From: Alligator mississippiensis
Taxonomy: Eukaryota; Chordata; Crocodylia; Alligatoridae
Assembly (NCBI RefSeq): GCF_030867095.1
Contig: NC_081826.1
Location: forward strand, 252,568,251 to 252,632,250
DNA length: 64,000 nucleotides
Direction of reading: 5' to 3'
Shown here in pieces: positions 35,950-47,066 of this stretch. A program made the position numbers and the translations under genes. The number at the start of each line of letters is the position of its first letter. Within the stretch, counting starts at the first letter, position 1. Below the pieces are notes generated by a model. It worked only from the letters and a program-made list of their open reading frames with translations, was not told where the DNA came from and made no database searches.

Positions 35950-37410
35950 CACTGTGGGTTTAGGGCTTCAAGAGGCACAACTGGCACAATCTTCGCAGCT
36001 CACCAGCTGCAGGAGAATTTCCAGGAACAACACAAGCCTCACTATATGGCCTTCTTTGACCTTAAGAAAGCTTTTGACACTGTCAGCCGGGAAGTGTTGT
36101 GGAGGATCCTTCTGAAGTATGGATGCCCACCAAAATGTGTCACCATTCTCTGAGGGCTCCATGACAGTATGCGAGCAATGGCTCTCAGTAATGGATCTAA
36201 TCACAGATCCCTCTGAGATTAAAACTGGAGATAAGCAAGGCTGCATCATCGTTCCAGCAGTCTTCTCAATATTCCTTACCACGATAATATATCCCACCAA
36301 CAGGCTTCCAGCCGGAGTGGTGCTAAACTACTGAATGGACAATAAGCTGTTTAACCTTAGCCAACTCCAAACCAAAACCAGGATCACCTTGACCTCAATC
36401 TTTGAGCTCCAGTATGCTGATGATGCTGTAGTCTGTGCTCACTCAGAAGCAGATCTTCAGGCAATTGTCAACAGCCTTACCAAGGCATACAAGAAAATGG
36501 GACTAATGCTTAACATTCAGAAGACTAAGGTCCTCCACCAACAAGCTCCTAATGAACAGTACCTAGTTCCAGTAATTCAGGTCCACAGTGAGACTCTGGA
36601 GAAGGTTGAGTATTTCTTGACCTTGGAAGCCATCTCTCACAGAAAGCTGACATTGACGAAGAAATCCAACATCAGCTCAAATATGCAAATGCAGCCTTTG
36701 GACGCCTGAAGAAATAGGTGTTCAAAGATCAAGACATCAGATCCAAAACCAAGCTTATGGTTTAGCAAGCAGTCGTGATCCCCACCTTGCAGTATGGAGC
36801 TGAGACATGGACAACATACAGGAGACAACTAAAGTTGTTGGAGAAGTACCATCAATACTGCCTGTAGAACATCCTTTGAATTCAGTGGGAAGACAGACAC
36901 ACCAACATTAGCATCCACCTGCAAGCAAACACCAAGAGTATTGAGGCGATGATCATCCAACATTAACTTCATTGGTTTGTTTATGTTATCCAGATGTCTG
37001 ACTCCAGACTCCCAAAGCAAGTTTTATTCTCCTAGCTTAGCCAAGGTGTACACTCAAGAGGGGGGCAGAGAAAGCACTCAGAGATGTCCTCAAAGCCAAC
37101 TTAAAAAAATGCAGTACTGATGTCAACTCATGGGAGACTTACCCAGCACAGCCCCAAATGGAGGAAGAGTCTGTTGCAAGGATCTCAGTACTTTGAAACC
37201 TGACGACAACAGCAGGAGATGGAAAAGCAGGAGTGGCAGAAACAGCATGTTGCAGCCCAAATAAAAAATTCAGTGCCATCCACCGCACACGGAAACACAT
37301 GAATGAGCTGCAGTAGAGTCTTGATAGGCCTCATCAGCCATCTTCGAACACACAGATAAGACAATCATAGAAGACAATCATCCTTGACTACAAGGGATTG
37401 CCAAAGAAGA
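35950..37410 (+). mobile_element. RTE-like LINE, degraded reverse transcriptase and C-terminus
   Basis: In shifting + frames the sequence reads HQLQENFQEQHKPHYMAFF, DLKKAFDTVSREVLWRIL (36040-36120), and the catalytic LQYADDAVVCAHSEADLQ (YADD at 36413-36424). Next come NAAFGRLKK (near 36685), VIPTLQYGAETWTTYRRQ (near 36775) and a C-terminal stretch ending DYKGLPKK. This arrangement is typical of the endonuclease-type LINE related to RTE, clearly not CR1 (which has FADD here). There are several stops and frameshifts. It is the only copy of its type in the window. The endonuclease and 3' repeat were not found. Confidence 0.75.
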
Positions 37411-37624
37411 CAAAACTGAGAGTTTGTCGATTGGCACAGCACACATCCCATGAGGTTTCCAATTCTTCCTCAATAGAAATAGGATCAGCAGAAGAAAGTT
37501 GCCATCTGCCATCTGAAAGTTGCCAGCTGCCATCTGCACAAGTTCTTTCAATCATCTTTGCTGCTTAGTTTCTCCATCTCTAACCTTGGCAGTTGTTCAG
37601 CAGCAGCAATTTTTGAGGGTCATT

Positions 37625-37710
37625 CTGTACAGAAGGATTATTGTGGGTGATATCTTTTATTGGGCCAATGGTATAATGGTATGGTTGATATAAACCTAGG
37701 CAAGCTTTCA
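37625..37710 (-). repeat. Short dispersed repeat with TTGGNCCAATAAAAGA core, copy 2
   Basis: On the - strand it reads GAAAGCTTGCCTAGG, a spacer and CCCAATAAAAGATATCACC. This matches the copy at 40310-40370 (GAAAGCTTGCCTATACC, then GGTCCAATAAAAAATATCAC), here in opposite orientation. Confidence 0.6.
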
Positions 37711-37800
37711 TATATCAAAGTACCCTTCCTCAGGCCTCTCGGGCAGAAGCAGACACAGTTGAGCTAAACAGCAGATGGAACGAAAGCTTAAGTAGGGTCA

Positions 37801-37866
37801 TTATCAGGGATCCTGGTTTTCTCTGTTTGAAAATTGCAAATTCTCTGATTAGAGCCCGCCCCCCCC
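37801..37866. repeat. Fragment of the GGATCCTGGTTTTCTC repeat family
   Basis: Its GGATCCTGGTTTTCTCTGTTT start equals the left end of the 55500-56725 repeat. It then continues AAAATTGCAAATTCTC into a C-run at about 37860-37869. Only the left end is present. Confidence 0.6.
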
Positions 37867-37933
37867 CCAATGAAATATCACTATATATATACCTTTTTAC
37901 CACTTCACATATAGATAGCTTTTCTAGTGGCTT

Positions 37934-38005
37934 GCCATGATCGTATAGTGGTTAGTACTCTGCGTTGTGGCTGCAGCAATCTTGGTTCAAATCTGAGTCA
38001 TGGCA
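37934..38005 (+). pseudogene. tRNA-His(GTG)-like sequence, decayed
   Basis: The 72 bases align along their whole length with vertebrate tRNA-His: A box TGATCGTATAGTGG, anticodon arm TCTGCGTTGTGGCTGC with anticodon GTG, B box GGTTCAAATCT, and a closing acceptor stem TCATGGCA. The differences from the functional gene as I know it are nearly all C-to-T or G-to-A at former CpG sites, the mark of methylation decay. Several of them unpair the T arm. It is therefore not a working gene. It forms the head of the chimeric element described next. Confidence 0.85.
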
Positions 38006-38166
38006 GCAGAAGAGAGGGGTTTTTTTATCTTGAAAAGAAAACTGGACTCACACCTTGCTGAGATTATTTGACTCCAGCAGTTTTTCCTGCCTAGAGCAGG
38101 GGGCTGCACCTGATGCTCTCATGAGGTCCCTTCCAGCCCTAAGCTTCTGTGAATCTGTGAATATAT
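37934..38166 (+). mobile_element. SINE-like chimera: tRNA-His head, short body, CR1 3' tail
   Basis: The tRNA-His-like head (37934-38005) is followed by about 55 unidentified bases with a T-run. From about 38062 comes a CR1 3' end: GCTGAGATTATTTGACTCC, TTTCCTGCCTAGAGCAGGG, GAGGTCCCTTCCAGCCC and the tail AGCTTCTGTGAATCTGTGAAT. A tRNA-derived head plus a LINE 3' tail is the architecture of SINEs mobilised by CR1, as in the turtle tRNA-derived SINEs. Whether this is a family or a single chimeric retrocopy cannot be decided from one copy. Confidence 0.65.
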
Positions 38167-38289
38167 ATATGTACCAACTGAACATAATGTTTTATTGATA
38201 TATTTACAATTTTAAATCAATTTGGAAGCCTATCAATGCCTCAATCACTATAATAAAATAAATTCTAAGTACCTATAAATTTTGGTATT

Positions 38290-39315
38290 TGATTTTGGGT
38301 TTATCATGGAAAATTAGAGCTTCCCCTGCCTTCCTTCGCTTACCAGGACACAGGTCCAGGCCCCTCACTCCCAAGTCACAGCCCCCCACATCCCAGCCCT
38401 GCTGGAGGTGGTCCCCAGCTACCAAGGCTAAGAGGCCAGGGACCCGGGTCCATTGTCCCTTGCCTCCTGCAGCAGTGCCTGAGCCCTAGCTGCTTTCCAT
38501 GGGAGATGGCAGCTGCTGCAGTGAAGCCCAGCTCCCCCTCCCCCATGGGTAGCATGGGCGGAGCAGAGCACATGAGGGGGGAGAGGGGTGGTATTGGCTG
38601 CCTGCTGTGAGCTTAGGGCTCCCCCCAGGGCCTCTGAGGCCCATTTGCAGTGGCAAGGAGCCTCTCCTGCTCTGCTCTGCAGAGGTCCCAGGGGGAGGGC
38701 AGCAGGGCAGGGAGCCCCAAGTCTGCAATGGGCAGCCCGCCTCCTCCCCACGCACAGATCTGGGGGGCACATACCCCCCCCTGCTCTCCCCTGGGAGTGC
38801 GCTCAGTGGCAGGGAGCCAGCCCCACCCACTCCACCCCCCCAGATCGGATGCGCTGCTCACATTTCTGCCCTGCTCCCCGCCTGGGCCCTGCATTCCAGG
38901 CCCAGGCCCCAAGCTCCATGCACTGCCCTGGCTGGGCAGTGGCAACAGCTCCAGCCCCAGCACTAGCCAACTCCCTCTCTCCATCCATCCCATTGAGGGC
39001 CTCAACCCCCGTTTCCCCACCCTTGCCACCAGTCTTACCTGTGGGAGCTGCTTTCCAGGCTGCCTGGCGAACATGTGCACGTGTGAGCGTGCAAGTGCAT
39101 GTGGCGCCCCCTGCCTGACTACTCTTCTCCCACTCCCCCCAGCCCCTTGGAGGCTGCAACTCTGCCAGCCTGCAGAGAGCTCTTTGCAGAAGTGGAAAGA
39201 AAATCTGCATGTTTTTCTGTTAAAATGAAAAATCAGCTGGTTTTTTTTCAGTTAAAAGGGAAAACCTGCATTATTTTTCCATTTTCCTGGGGGAAACAGA
39301 AAACATGGATCCCTA
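38290..39315. repeat. GC-rich ~1-kb dispersed repeat, copy 1
   Basis: Shares a colinear series of segments with 55500-56725: GGACCCGGGTCCA, GCAGCTGCTGCAGTG, ACTAGCCAACTCCCTCTCT, ACCTGTGGGAGCTGCT(T/C)TCC, AGGCTGCCTGG. Both end in an AT-rich AAAATGAAAAAT stretch. The right end, reversed, resembles GGATCCATGTTTTCTGTTT, similar to the left end of the family, so it may be a DNA transposon with inverted ends. The many open frames on both strands are due to GC content. Confidence 0.7.
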
Positions 39316-39589
39316 CTTATTATGACCTGTGAAGTGCAGAGGTTAGCAAGTATCAAAAAGATTATAAAGGACCATTAAGTCATTACCTATGTTAAGTCCC
39401 TGGTTCTTCATGTCCAAGAGACTGATGAATTTTTGTCCCCAGTTCCTCTTGTACAGGTGTTGGGGAGATTTCCTATGAGCACTTAAACTATAAGATCAGA
39501 CAGGGAGTGATTTTTCTGTGAAAAAATATTCTCCTGTGTTCTAGTGTCTCTGTCCTTTATCTTTTTTTTATGGTTATTCACTCTGGGGC

Positions 39590-40305
39590 ATAGTTTTACT
39601 CTGGTTTCATCCACATAATTTCTATGAGAGCATTTGGTGCAAAAGTGCTGGGAATATTTTTTTCAAGATCTCGTCCTTTTCAAGTATGGGCTGTAGTTGT
39701 TTGATGATCCTTCCCATAGGTTGAGGTAGTTGACAACCAAGGGTGTGCAGTTACTGGGGGATTTTTCTTGTATTGTAATAGGTTGTTGTAGGGTATCTGG
39801 GTGGCTCTATCAAAGATAAGGTCTATTTCTCCGCTGGAGGGTCCTTGCTGGGTAAAGGCAACTTTCAGTTTGGCAACATGATTGTCAGGAGTGTTCTCAG
39901 AGCAGATGTGGTAGTATCCGAGGGCCTGATTGTAGATCACCCCCTTTGTGATACATGTCAGGTGACTGGTGGTTTTGTGGGTGTAAGTGTGGTGGCCCAC
40001 GGGTATTCTGTATATAGCAGTTTCCAGGGTGCCGTCTCAGATGTAGATGGCAGTCTAGAAAGTTGATGTTAGTGTAGAATATCCAAAACAAATCTGACCG
40101 AAGAGTACTAGCTGTTAAACTTAGTGTGGAAGTCAATAAGCATGTCCAGGTATCTTAGTGCAGATGATGAAAATGCCATCTATATTGTGCAGGTAAAATA
40201 CAGGTTTGGTGGCATAATTCGCTAAAAATGCCTTTTCCTGCTGGTCTATGAAGAGGCTGGCAAATTGGAGAGCCATTCTTGTGCCCATGGCTTGGAGGAA
40301 ATGTT
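39590..40305 (-). mobile_element. Penelope-like element, reverse transcriptase fragment
   Basis: On the - strand the reading begins QAMGTRMALQFASLF, continues through KAFLANYATKPVFYLHN and FIIC, and later TYTHKTTSHLTCITKGVIY, NQALGYYHICS and TQIPYNNLLQYKK. This is the order of motifs in Penelope-like reverse transcriptases: GT(R/K)MAP, the palm-domain aspartate region, KPT..YLH, the Y-x-QALRYxRICS box, and the (R)ATxIPR(N)NLLxYK box. The frame is interrupted. The C-terminal GIY-YIG endonuclease was not found, so the copy is partial. Confidence 0.8.
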
Positions 40306-40309
40306 GAAA

Positions 40310-40372
40310 GCTTGCCTATACCAACCATACAGTTGGTCCAATAAAAAATATCACTCACAGGAATTCTTGCCT
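40310..40372 (+). repeat. Short dispersed repeat with TTGGTCCAATAAAAAA core, copy 3
   Basis: GAAAGCTTGCCTATACC, ACAGTTGGTCCAATAAAAA and TCTTGCCTTTCTC match the copies at 32855 and 37625. It sits at the edge of the Penelope-like fragment but points the opposite way. Confidence 0.65.
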
Positions 40373-40389
40373 TTCTCAGATCTCCTGGA

Positions 40390-40860
40390 CCAGGAGATGT
40401 GGCCCACAGAGTCATCGCATCTGGTCTGTGGAGCTCCTCACGGGTTGGAAAATTTGACAGAGGGGAACAGGGGCCATTAATACGGTCACGCTGCCAAATT
40501 CCCAAGCCTGGAGCCCCATGTCAGAACCAGGCCACACCTCCTTCTCCCTGCAGGGTCATGTGGGGCTGGGTCACCCCCCACGGTTGGGCCATACCCCTTT
40601 TTCTCCCATGGGGGGTGGGTTGGGGCCATACCTGGGTTGGGACTGGGTCACCCTCCTGTCGCCCACCTCCCCCCAGGGCTGAGTGAAGACCCCTTCCCCT
40701 GAGCAGGGTTGGGATCAAGCCAGGCTGCCCCCAACCCCCCTCTGCATGGTCAGATGGCGGCTGCTGTGCCAGCCCCAGGCGTTGGGTTGGAACCACCATC
40801 CAGCCCACACTTGGACTGGCACCTCCCATCTGGGCCACCAGGGAAACAGGTTGTTTTGGA
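40390..40860. repeat. GC-rich repeat-like block
   Basis: A 470-bp GC-rich stretch with recurring GGGTCACCC and GGCCATACC(C/T) motifs. The composition breaks sharply to AT-rich DNA at both sides, suggesting an inserted element. No ends or family were identified. Confidence 0.4.
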
Positions 40861-41470
40861 CCATTGCAGCGACATTACTTCAATGCTACTAAGACTTGTA
40901 GGGATGGTTTTAAACAATACTGTACACAGTATCACTGCTAAAAAGTTGACCCAAGTGACATACTGGGGGTTAAAATGACAAAAGGTTATAGCTTGGTCAC
41001 CTGGCGGGGGAGAGGGGTCAGTGTGCACTTGCTATGGGGCAGCTGTTAGACCAGGCAGAAATTGAGAGAGGAGCTGTAACACGCTCCTTTTTAAAACTGT
41101 TTCACCAAACCATGTGAAGTAAGAGATGCAACAGGAGGACCCAGATACCTGTTTGCTCTCACTTTAGGCAACTGTCTGGAAAGCGTTCGCTCCCTGGGGT
41201 CAATGAAGAATCCCAAATCTTGTGCAAAGATGAACACTGCAGAGCCACCTAGTTTACAAGCTAAACCTGCAATCATGTTGCCAAGTCAAGCATTCAAAGG
41301 TTAAGAAATGCAATTTAGACCCAACCCACCCGATACTTCGTGGCAGTCCTGAATCGCAGAACCACCTACATCTTTCCTACACAGCCCGAGACTCAGCAGC
41401 GCCCAGTTAAAAGACCAACATTTCAACGCTGCTGATCTGAGCCCTGCTTGTGAAGGTGTGACCCCTGCCT
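40861..41470. other. Intergenic, nothing recognised
   Basis: Unique-looking sequence upstream of the CpG island. No gene or repeat is supported. Confidence 0.4.
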
Positions 41471-41479
41471 TGTTTGCCA

Positions 41480-41960
41480 GGTGCTAGTCGGGCTCCTTCT
41501 CAATCCCGGATTATCCGCTCCCTGCCAGTCTCCCTGCGGCTCCGCTCCAGCGGGGAGGTCCCCAACCATTCAGTGCCCCCGGGCCTGAGCCTGCCCGCTC
41601 CTTACGCAGCAGGGGGACAGCCGAGGCACGGGAAAACAAAGGTAAAAACCATCCAGCAGGTCGGAGCGGCCGACGTGCCCGGCCCTGCCCTGCCCTGCCC
41701 GGCGGGGCGAGCGAGGCGCCGGGAAGGAGCCGAGCTGCAGCTCCGCAGCCGGCGGCGCTGGCTCCGCGGGGGCGCGCTCAGCTGTGGCGCCGCGCCGCGC
41801 CGCGCCGCGCCCCGCCTCAAATAGCGGCGCTGCCCTAGCGCAGTCCCCGGTAGGGAGCTGGCGCCCGCGGGCCGGACGTCGGAGAGGGTGAGACGCGGGG
41901 AGCTGGGCTGGTGCGGCTCATCCCCGGCCCGGCCGCCTCCTGTCGCTAGCTGAAGACTTC
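41480..41960 (+). promoter_or_regulatory. CpG island, probable TMEM171 promoter
   Basis: CpG density is by far the highest in the window and the sequence is very GC-rich. It includes a pentamer run built from CGCGC/GCCGC near 41788-41812 and a GC box (CCCCGCC) at 41810. In a genome where other CpGs have mostly decayed to TpG or CpA, this marks an active germline promoter. The next gene downstream on + is TMEM171. A promoter for an unannotated transcript on the other strand is possible. Confidence 0.7.
41830..41887 (+). other. TMEM171: Probable non-coding first exon of TMEM171
   Basis: GGCCGGACGTCGGAGAGG is followed by a good donor GTGAGACG at 41888, within the CpG island. The coding exon of TMEM171 starts after an acceptor at 46857, so a 5 kb first intron is implied. 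The transcription start is a guess. Confidence 0.4.
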
Positions 41961-44900
41961 CCGCCGGGGGGAGGGCAGCTCTTGCGGGGCTGTTATTGGG
42001 CCGCACTTAGACAAGCTGTGGGATGTAAGATGTTGCCTTCCTGCTGGAGTCAGTCAGTCAGAGGCCCCCTCCCCCCAGGAAATCCTTGCCTCTCCTGTCA
42101 CTTCTGAAGGGTCACAGCCCCAGCATCGCTCCTGCTACCCTCATGGTCCTCGTCTCCTTGCCCACCGGATTAGTCTGCCTCTTAAGGCTCCTCCTCTCCA
42201 GCTGCGTGTCCTGATTTCCCACTTTCCTCCCTGCAGTTCCTGGTTTGATTTTGATGATCTCTTTCTCCAGCTTCCAGCTCATAGCCTCCTCCTTCCCCAG
42301 CTGTTTCATCCAGTCTGTTTCCCCCCTTCCCACCTGTATGCTCTTTCTCGGTTCTGCCCAACCTGTCTGTCCTGCTGCTCTCAGCCTTGGCTCTTTGCCC
42401 CATTACCTGAATTTCCCTGCTTACCAATCAGTCTCCTTTCCCTAGCTTCTTGCCCCAGTCCTTCCCTTCCCTTCTGCCTCATGTTTCTTGGGCACTTTCT
42501 TCCCCCAGACCGATTGGGCATTGAAAGCCCAAAAGCAACTGCAGGTCTCCCTGCTGTAATGTCAGGTGACTAGTCCCAGCCTGGCCTCCAGGAGCTGCAG
42601 TTGCAGGGGAAGTCCAGTTGTGCTGTTGAATCTGGAGTTGGAGCACGCACAGCTGCTCTTCAGGAACGTGCGGTCTAGTCACGCGCAGGAGTGGTGAGGG
42701 CACGGAGCATGGGGATGCTAGCATGAAATCTGTGAAGACCTGTGACAAAAGCCTAGCAAGTCTCTGAGCATATGTGAGCTGGGATTCCTGCCCCCTCTCC
42801 CCCAAAGAAACTCTTTAACAGCTTTTTTCACAGCATCAGCAAAAAAACACATCCCTGATGCACAAGTCAGACTTCAAGTCCTTGCTCTAAGGGAGGGAAG
42901 CACCCAAGCTTGTTATTTTATCTTTTTTTGTTTGTTTTCTTAGAAAGAGCTGGAGGCAGAACACCTGATAATTTAAAAAAAACAAACAAACAGAAAACAA
43001 AACTCAAATGTTTGACAACAATGGGAAGCATTAAACAACACTGAGTAACCGGTAGCATTGCCAGCTCTACCTCTAATGTATGTTAAAGCTTCTCATGATC
43101 TCCTGCTGTCCAACAGAAATCTTTCAAGGTGCTTTTTTGGTAAAATGATCACCAACTCCTGCTTCTTTCAACTGGTGCTCAGTCAAGATAGTAAGCTGGT
43201 GTTGGCCTCTAGTAAAAGCAGTTGCCATCTTGCTTTAATGGAGCTCTAAAGCCTGGCTTTCCTTGGGGAAGAGGCCATAGTCACCATGGTTAGAAAGTGG
43301 GAGCAAAGAAGAGAAGGAGGAAAATATAGGCAGGTAAGGACTATGGGATAGCACCGAGGCAAAACATGAGCCAAACAGGAGACTAGATCTGGTCAGGACA
43401 GGAAGGGAAATGGAACTGGTTTAGAGGGAGAAGAGAAGGAGGGAGACCACAGCAGTTCTCCTAGTCAGGTGTGTTAGGTTGACAAGTGTGATGGATTTGA
43501 AAAGGAACAACCAGTGGGAGGCTCTTGCTGTATGGATTTAGTATCAGATTTTTGGATCTAAAATAATTGCATGTAAATCAGGGACAGACTGTGCTTCAAA
43601 AAACCCCTGAAAACTGGGGGGGGGGGGCAAGAAGGGGAGAGAAGCAAAAACATAAATAAATAAAATAAAACCAAGGAAACACATAGTTTGGTTGGGGTTA
43701 CTCTTGACTAATGATTAGAAGTGACTGCTATAGTCATAATTACTAATACATTAGAAGCTTTTTCAAAGCCTGAATAAGGCAATGCCTTGGTCCTGGAATT
43801 GAATCGGCAGGCTAGGACTCTGCTGCCCATCCAGATGCCACGACAGAAATGGAACCTAATCTGGGAAGAATGATCTAACACGGGGATAGCAGTGTTGACA
43901 ACACTTCCAAGTTGTATGACAATATGAGAATCTCGGCTTTCACTTGCACAGGGAAGAGTGCATTTCTCGCCCTCATGGTTTCAAAGGAGAGCTTGAGAAT
44001 ACAAACTCTAAATGTTCAAAAATCAGAAGGCAAACAGAATCCAAAATTTATTATTTTTATCTCATTTGGGTTTGAGTGACTGCGGCTGGCAGTAATGAAA
44101 AGCATTTTCACTGACCAAGAAGTAATGATAAGAAAATTGGAATTTATTTCTTGTTCCCAGGTACCTGGCTTGGCTTGGGGGTACTATCCCATTTTAATTC
44201 TATCGTCTATGCTAACGTTGTAACCATGCTTCTTTCTTGAGTTGTATTTTGATTTCCATGTCTCCTCTAGCCTAACCTCTTCTACCCTCTTCCAGTTTTA
44301 TTCTAACAGTTATTGGCTTGAAAATGTCTCTGCTTGCTCACAGGCCAGAGGAGAACATGAAAAGGAAACACTTAAACATAGGTGGAGCTATTGGCATCTG
44401 ATTTGGTGGAAATGCTGTCAGGCTATGGGCTTATTGCTTCTTATTTTATTCCAAGTGTTCTTTTGGTGGGACTCTTTAAGAGGGGAGTTCAGTCATGCAC
44501 TGGCTTTACTATTAAAATTTAGTGGTAGCCTAAGTAAAATTAGTTACTTTGGATTTTGTAGCACAGAACATGGGTCTTTCATCTTCAAAGCTACAAGAAA
44601 CTGTTCTGAATGGTCCTTCTTTTGTGGTACTGAAAGAATTAAGAAAATATGCACATGCTTCCTTTTCAAATGCATGTTTTGGTATAATCTCCCTAGTACA
44701 AGGAGAATGCAATATATTTTGTATACCAGTGAAATAAATCTCTAGATTTTTATTTTTTTTTAATTCCAGATTTGAATGATACATTTTAACTTTTGGTTTA
44801 CTTCAGATGTATGTATTTATTTATTTATTTATTTATTTTGTCAGAGCAAGATTGGGAGAATTAGGACAAATACTAATACTACTCTATCCTAATTCTAATG

Positions 44901-46857
44901 ACATGGTACCATAATTGCTAACATAGAATGTCTCAGTAGAAGAAAACTTGACACAACTTAATGTGAACACAAGCTAGCCAATGTTGTTATTAGCTGAGCT
45001 TGGGAACGAACTCCTTTCTCAACCTAATGGCATTTCTCTTTGTAACAGTAACTTCTGAACACTGTATACTGTCCAGTCTAAAATCCTAAGGATATTCTAG
45101 GCATTGGTGGGTAGAATTTCACTAACTTTTTGTTTAGTGGGTGGAGGGTGGGGGGCAGGAAGCAAGAGAGAGGAGGGGACCAGAAAACTTGAAGTGAAGG
45201 AGGAATGCAGGACAAGGGGAGTTCCTGGCATCTGGTTAGCAGACACAGCTTCAAGCACCTGTCCAATTGTCTACAGATCAAAGGATTAGTTAATGGCATT
45301 AATTTTCACCTGCCATCAGAACCTTGCTCTCATCTCTTTCCTGTCTTCCCAATACAATTTAACAGGTTGACACTCTGCATGACTTATTTCCCAGACAGAA
45401 CAAAAAATGCTGGTGAGGAAAGGGCAGGGACTTGCAAACTGATTCTGAGGGGTGAAGGGGCGGGGGGGGGAAGGGGTCTTGGCTTGTGCACAGAGTTCTT
45501 GGCATTCAGTACAGAGGGTCAGAGATCTAGATATGGAGGGGGGATAAAAGGTGGCAAGTGGTTGAGCTCAATCTCTCTCTCTTGTAGAAACTATAAATTC
45601 TCTCCTGTCCCCAAGACATGCTAAGGTGAGGAAAAATCTTTAAAAGTTCTTTCTGCCTTTGAACTTTTTCAGTTTATTTCATAGATGGAACGAAGGATTC
45701 AGGCTATCACACCACCTTAGCAGTGCTTCACTAGTACAAAACAAAGAGTGTTTTTTTTTGTACAGCATGGTCTAGCATAGAGATGCCCAAATTAGCTTTA
45801 AACCTTGGGGGCTCTGTGTGGGTGAACCTCCCCTGCTGGAAACCAGTCGTGTGTGGAGCTCAATTCTACTGTGGCTAAACTGTTTCCAGTACCCAAGGGC
45901 CAGTCTAATATAGTGAAGTGTTTACATACCCAAAGTCGCGTAGTAAACTTGCATCCAGCTGTTTTTAGTACACCTGTTGTTTTTTGAATAATGCATGCCA
46001 AGAAAGTGTTTACACTTTTCCTTTTTACAGTTTTTCATAGCACTATATTTTCAGTCTCCACTTCGAAACTTGACCCACGGCTATTAGAATCCTCCGTGCA
46101 GAGAAAGGCAGGGTGCTTGAATAATCATAAAACAATGTAATAGGGTATACTTGTATGGTAGCAGTTTCCTTGAAGAAGGATGGCTTGGCAGCGTGGAGGA
46201 GGACTCAATCCATAATTTTTTTTCAGTAATAGAGCCATCATCTTACACCTCCTGACATACTAAAAGTAATTCTGGCTCTGTCTGAGTTTAGGTATCAGTC
46301 TTTCATTCAAATTTGCCAAAATGTTCCTCAAAAGCATGTCCTGCAGTAGTTTTTTCCAAGTCATGTTGTCCATAGCCAATGTTTCTCAAGGAAAGTTTTA
46401 GATGTTATACCACTATGATCCATGGTTAAGTTGTGTAAGCTATTCTTAACAGAGAATCAAGCATGTACAGGATCAGGAAAAAGTGGTATTGGACTTAATA
46501 GCAGTGCATAAGTAATCTAGTAATCAAAAAGGAATGTATTTGTATTTGCTGAATTTCTCCATTTCATTTGGTATCTCAGAGTTTGCCAATGGGCTTTGTT
46601 CCTCCCAGCACGCTGCAAATGGAACAGAACCATCTGCCCCTCTCTTAGGTGCTTTGGGAGCCTATAGGGTAGATGGGACCAGGTGTGTTTTCTTGCTTTG
46701 TTTTGCTTTTCTTTGTAAGAAGACATCCCTCAAAGGTACACAACTAAACTTGTCCTTTAATTGTATGGTTGTATAACTCAGGGGGGGGGGGGATTACAGC
46801 TGCAGTGCATTTCTCTTGTATGACAATGAAGTGAGTGATTCACCTTTTCTCTTACAG
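41961..46857 (+). other. TMEM171: Probable TMEM171 first intron
   Basis: About 4.9 kb without a recognisable exon or named transposon. It includes a G-run at 43617-43627, a microsatellite (ATTT)n at 44814-44839, G-runs near 45461 and 46782, and a strong acceptor TTCTCTTACAG ending at 46857. Open frames within it, such as 44242-44745, have no recognisable domain. Confidence 0.45.
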
Positions 46858-47066
46858 AAGTGAACACAAGTCATGAGTCTCTATTCAGCCACATATCTTC
46901 AAAGAGATATGTAGGTAACTGCATCATCCAGTTTATTCCTAAACAGAAACATAACTATCTTCTTGTTCACAGGTCTGCTGAGGGTTCTACCATTTTGAAC
47001 ACTGACCAAAAGAATATAGATTTTTTTTTTTTTTTTTTTTGTCCACTTGAAGAGACTGCTCTTATA

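Noticed and set aside
37934-38005. Functional tRNA-His gene
   Set aside because: CpG-type changes break the T arm and box B; it is joined to a CR1 tail, so it is a retroposed or SINE head.
38588-39228. Open frames of 176-192 codons in GC-rich DNA
   Set aside because: Same repeat family as 55500-56725; Pro/Ala/Ser-rich chance frames on both strands.
44242-44745. 167-codon open frame in the TMEM171 intron
   Set aside because: No family resemblance, no phase-consistent splice sites with TMEM171, and a composition of Ser/Phe/Leu typical of AT-rich chance frames.
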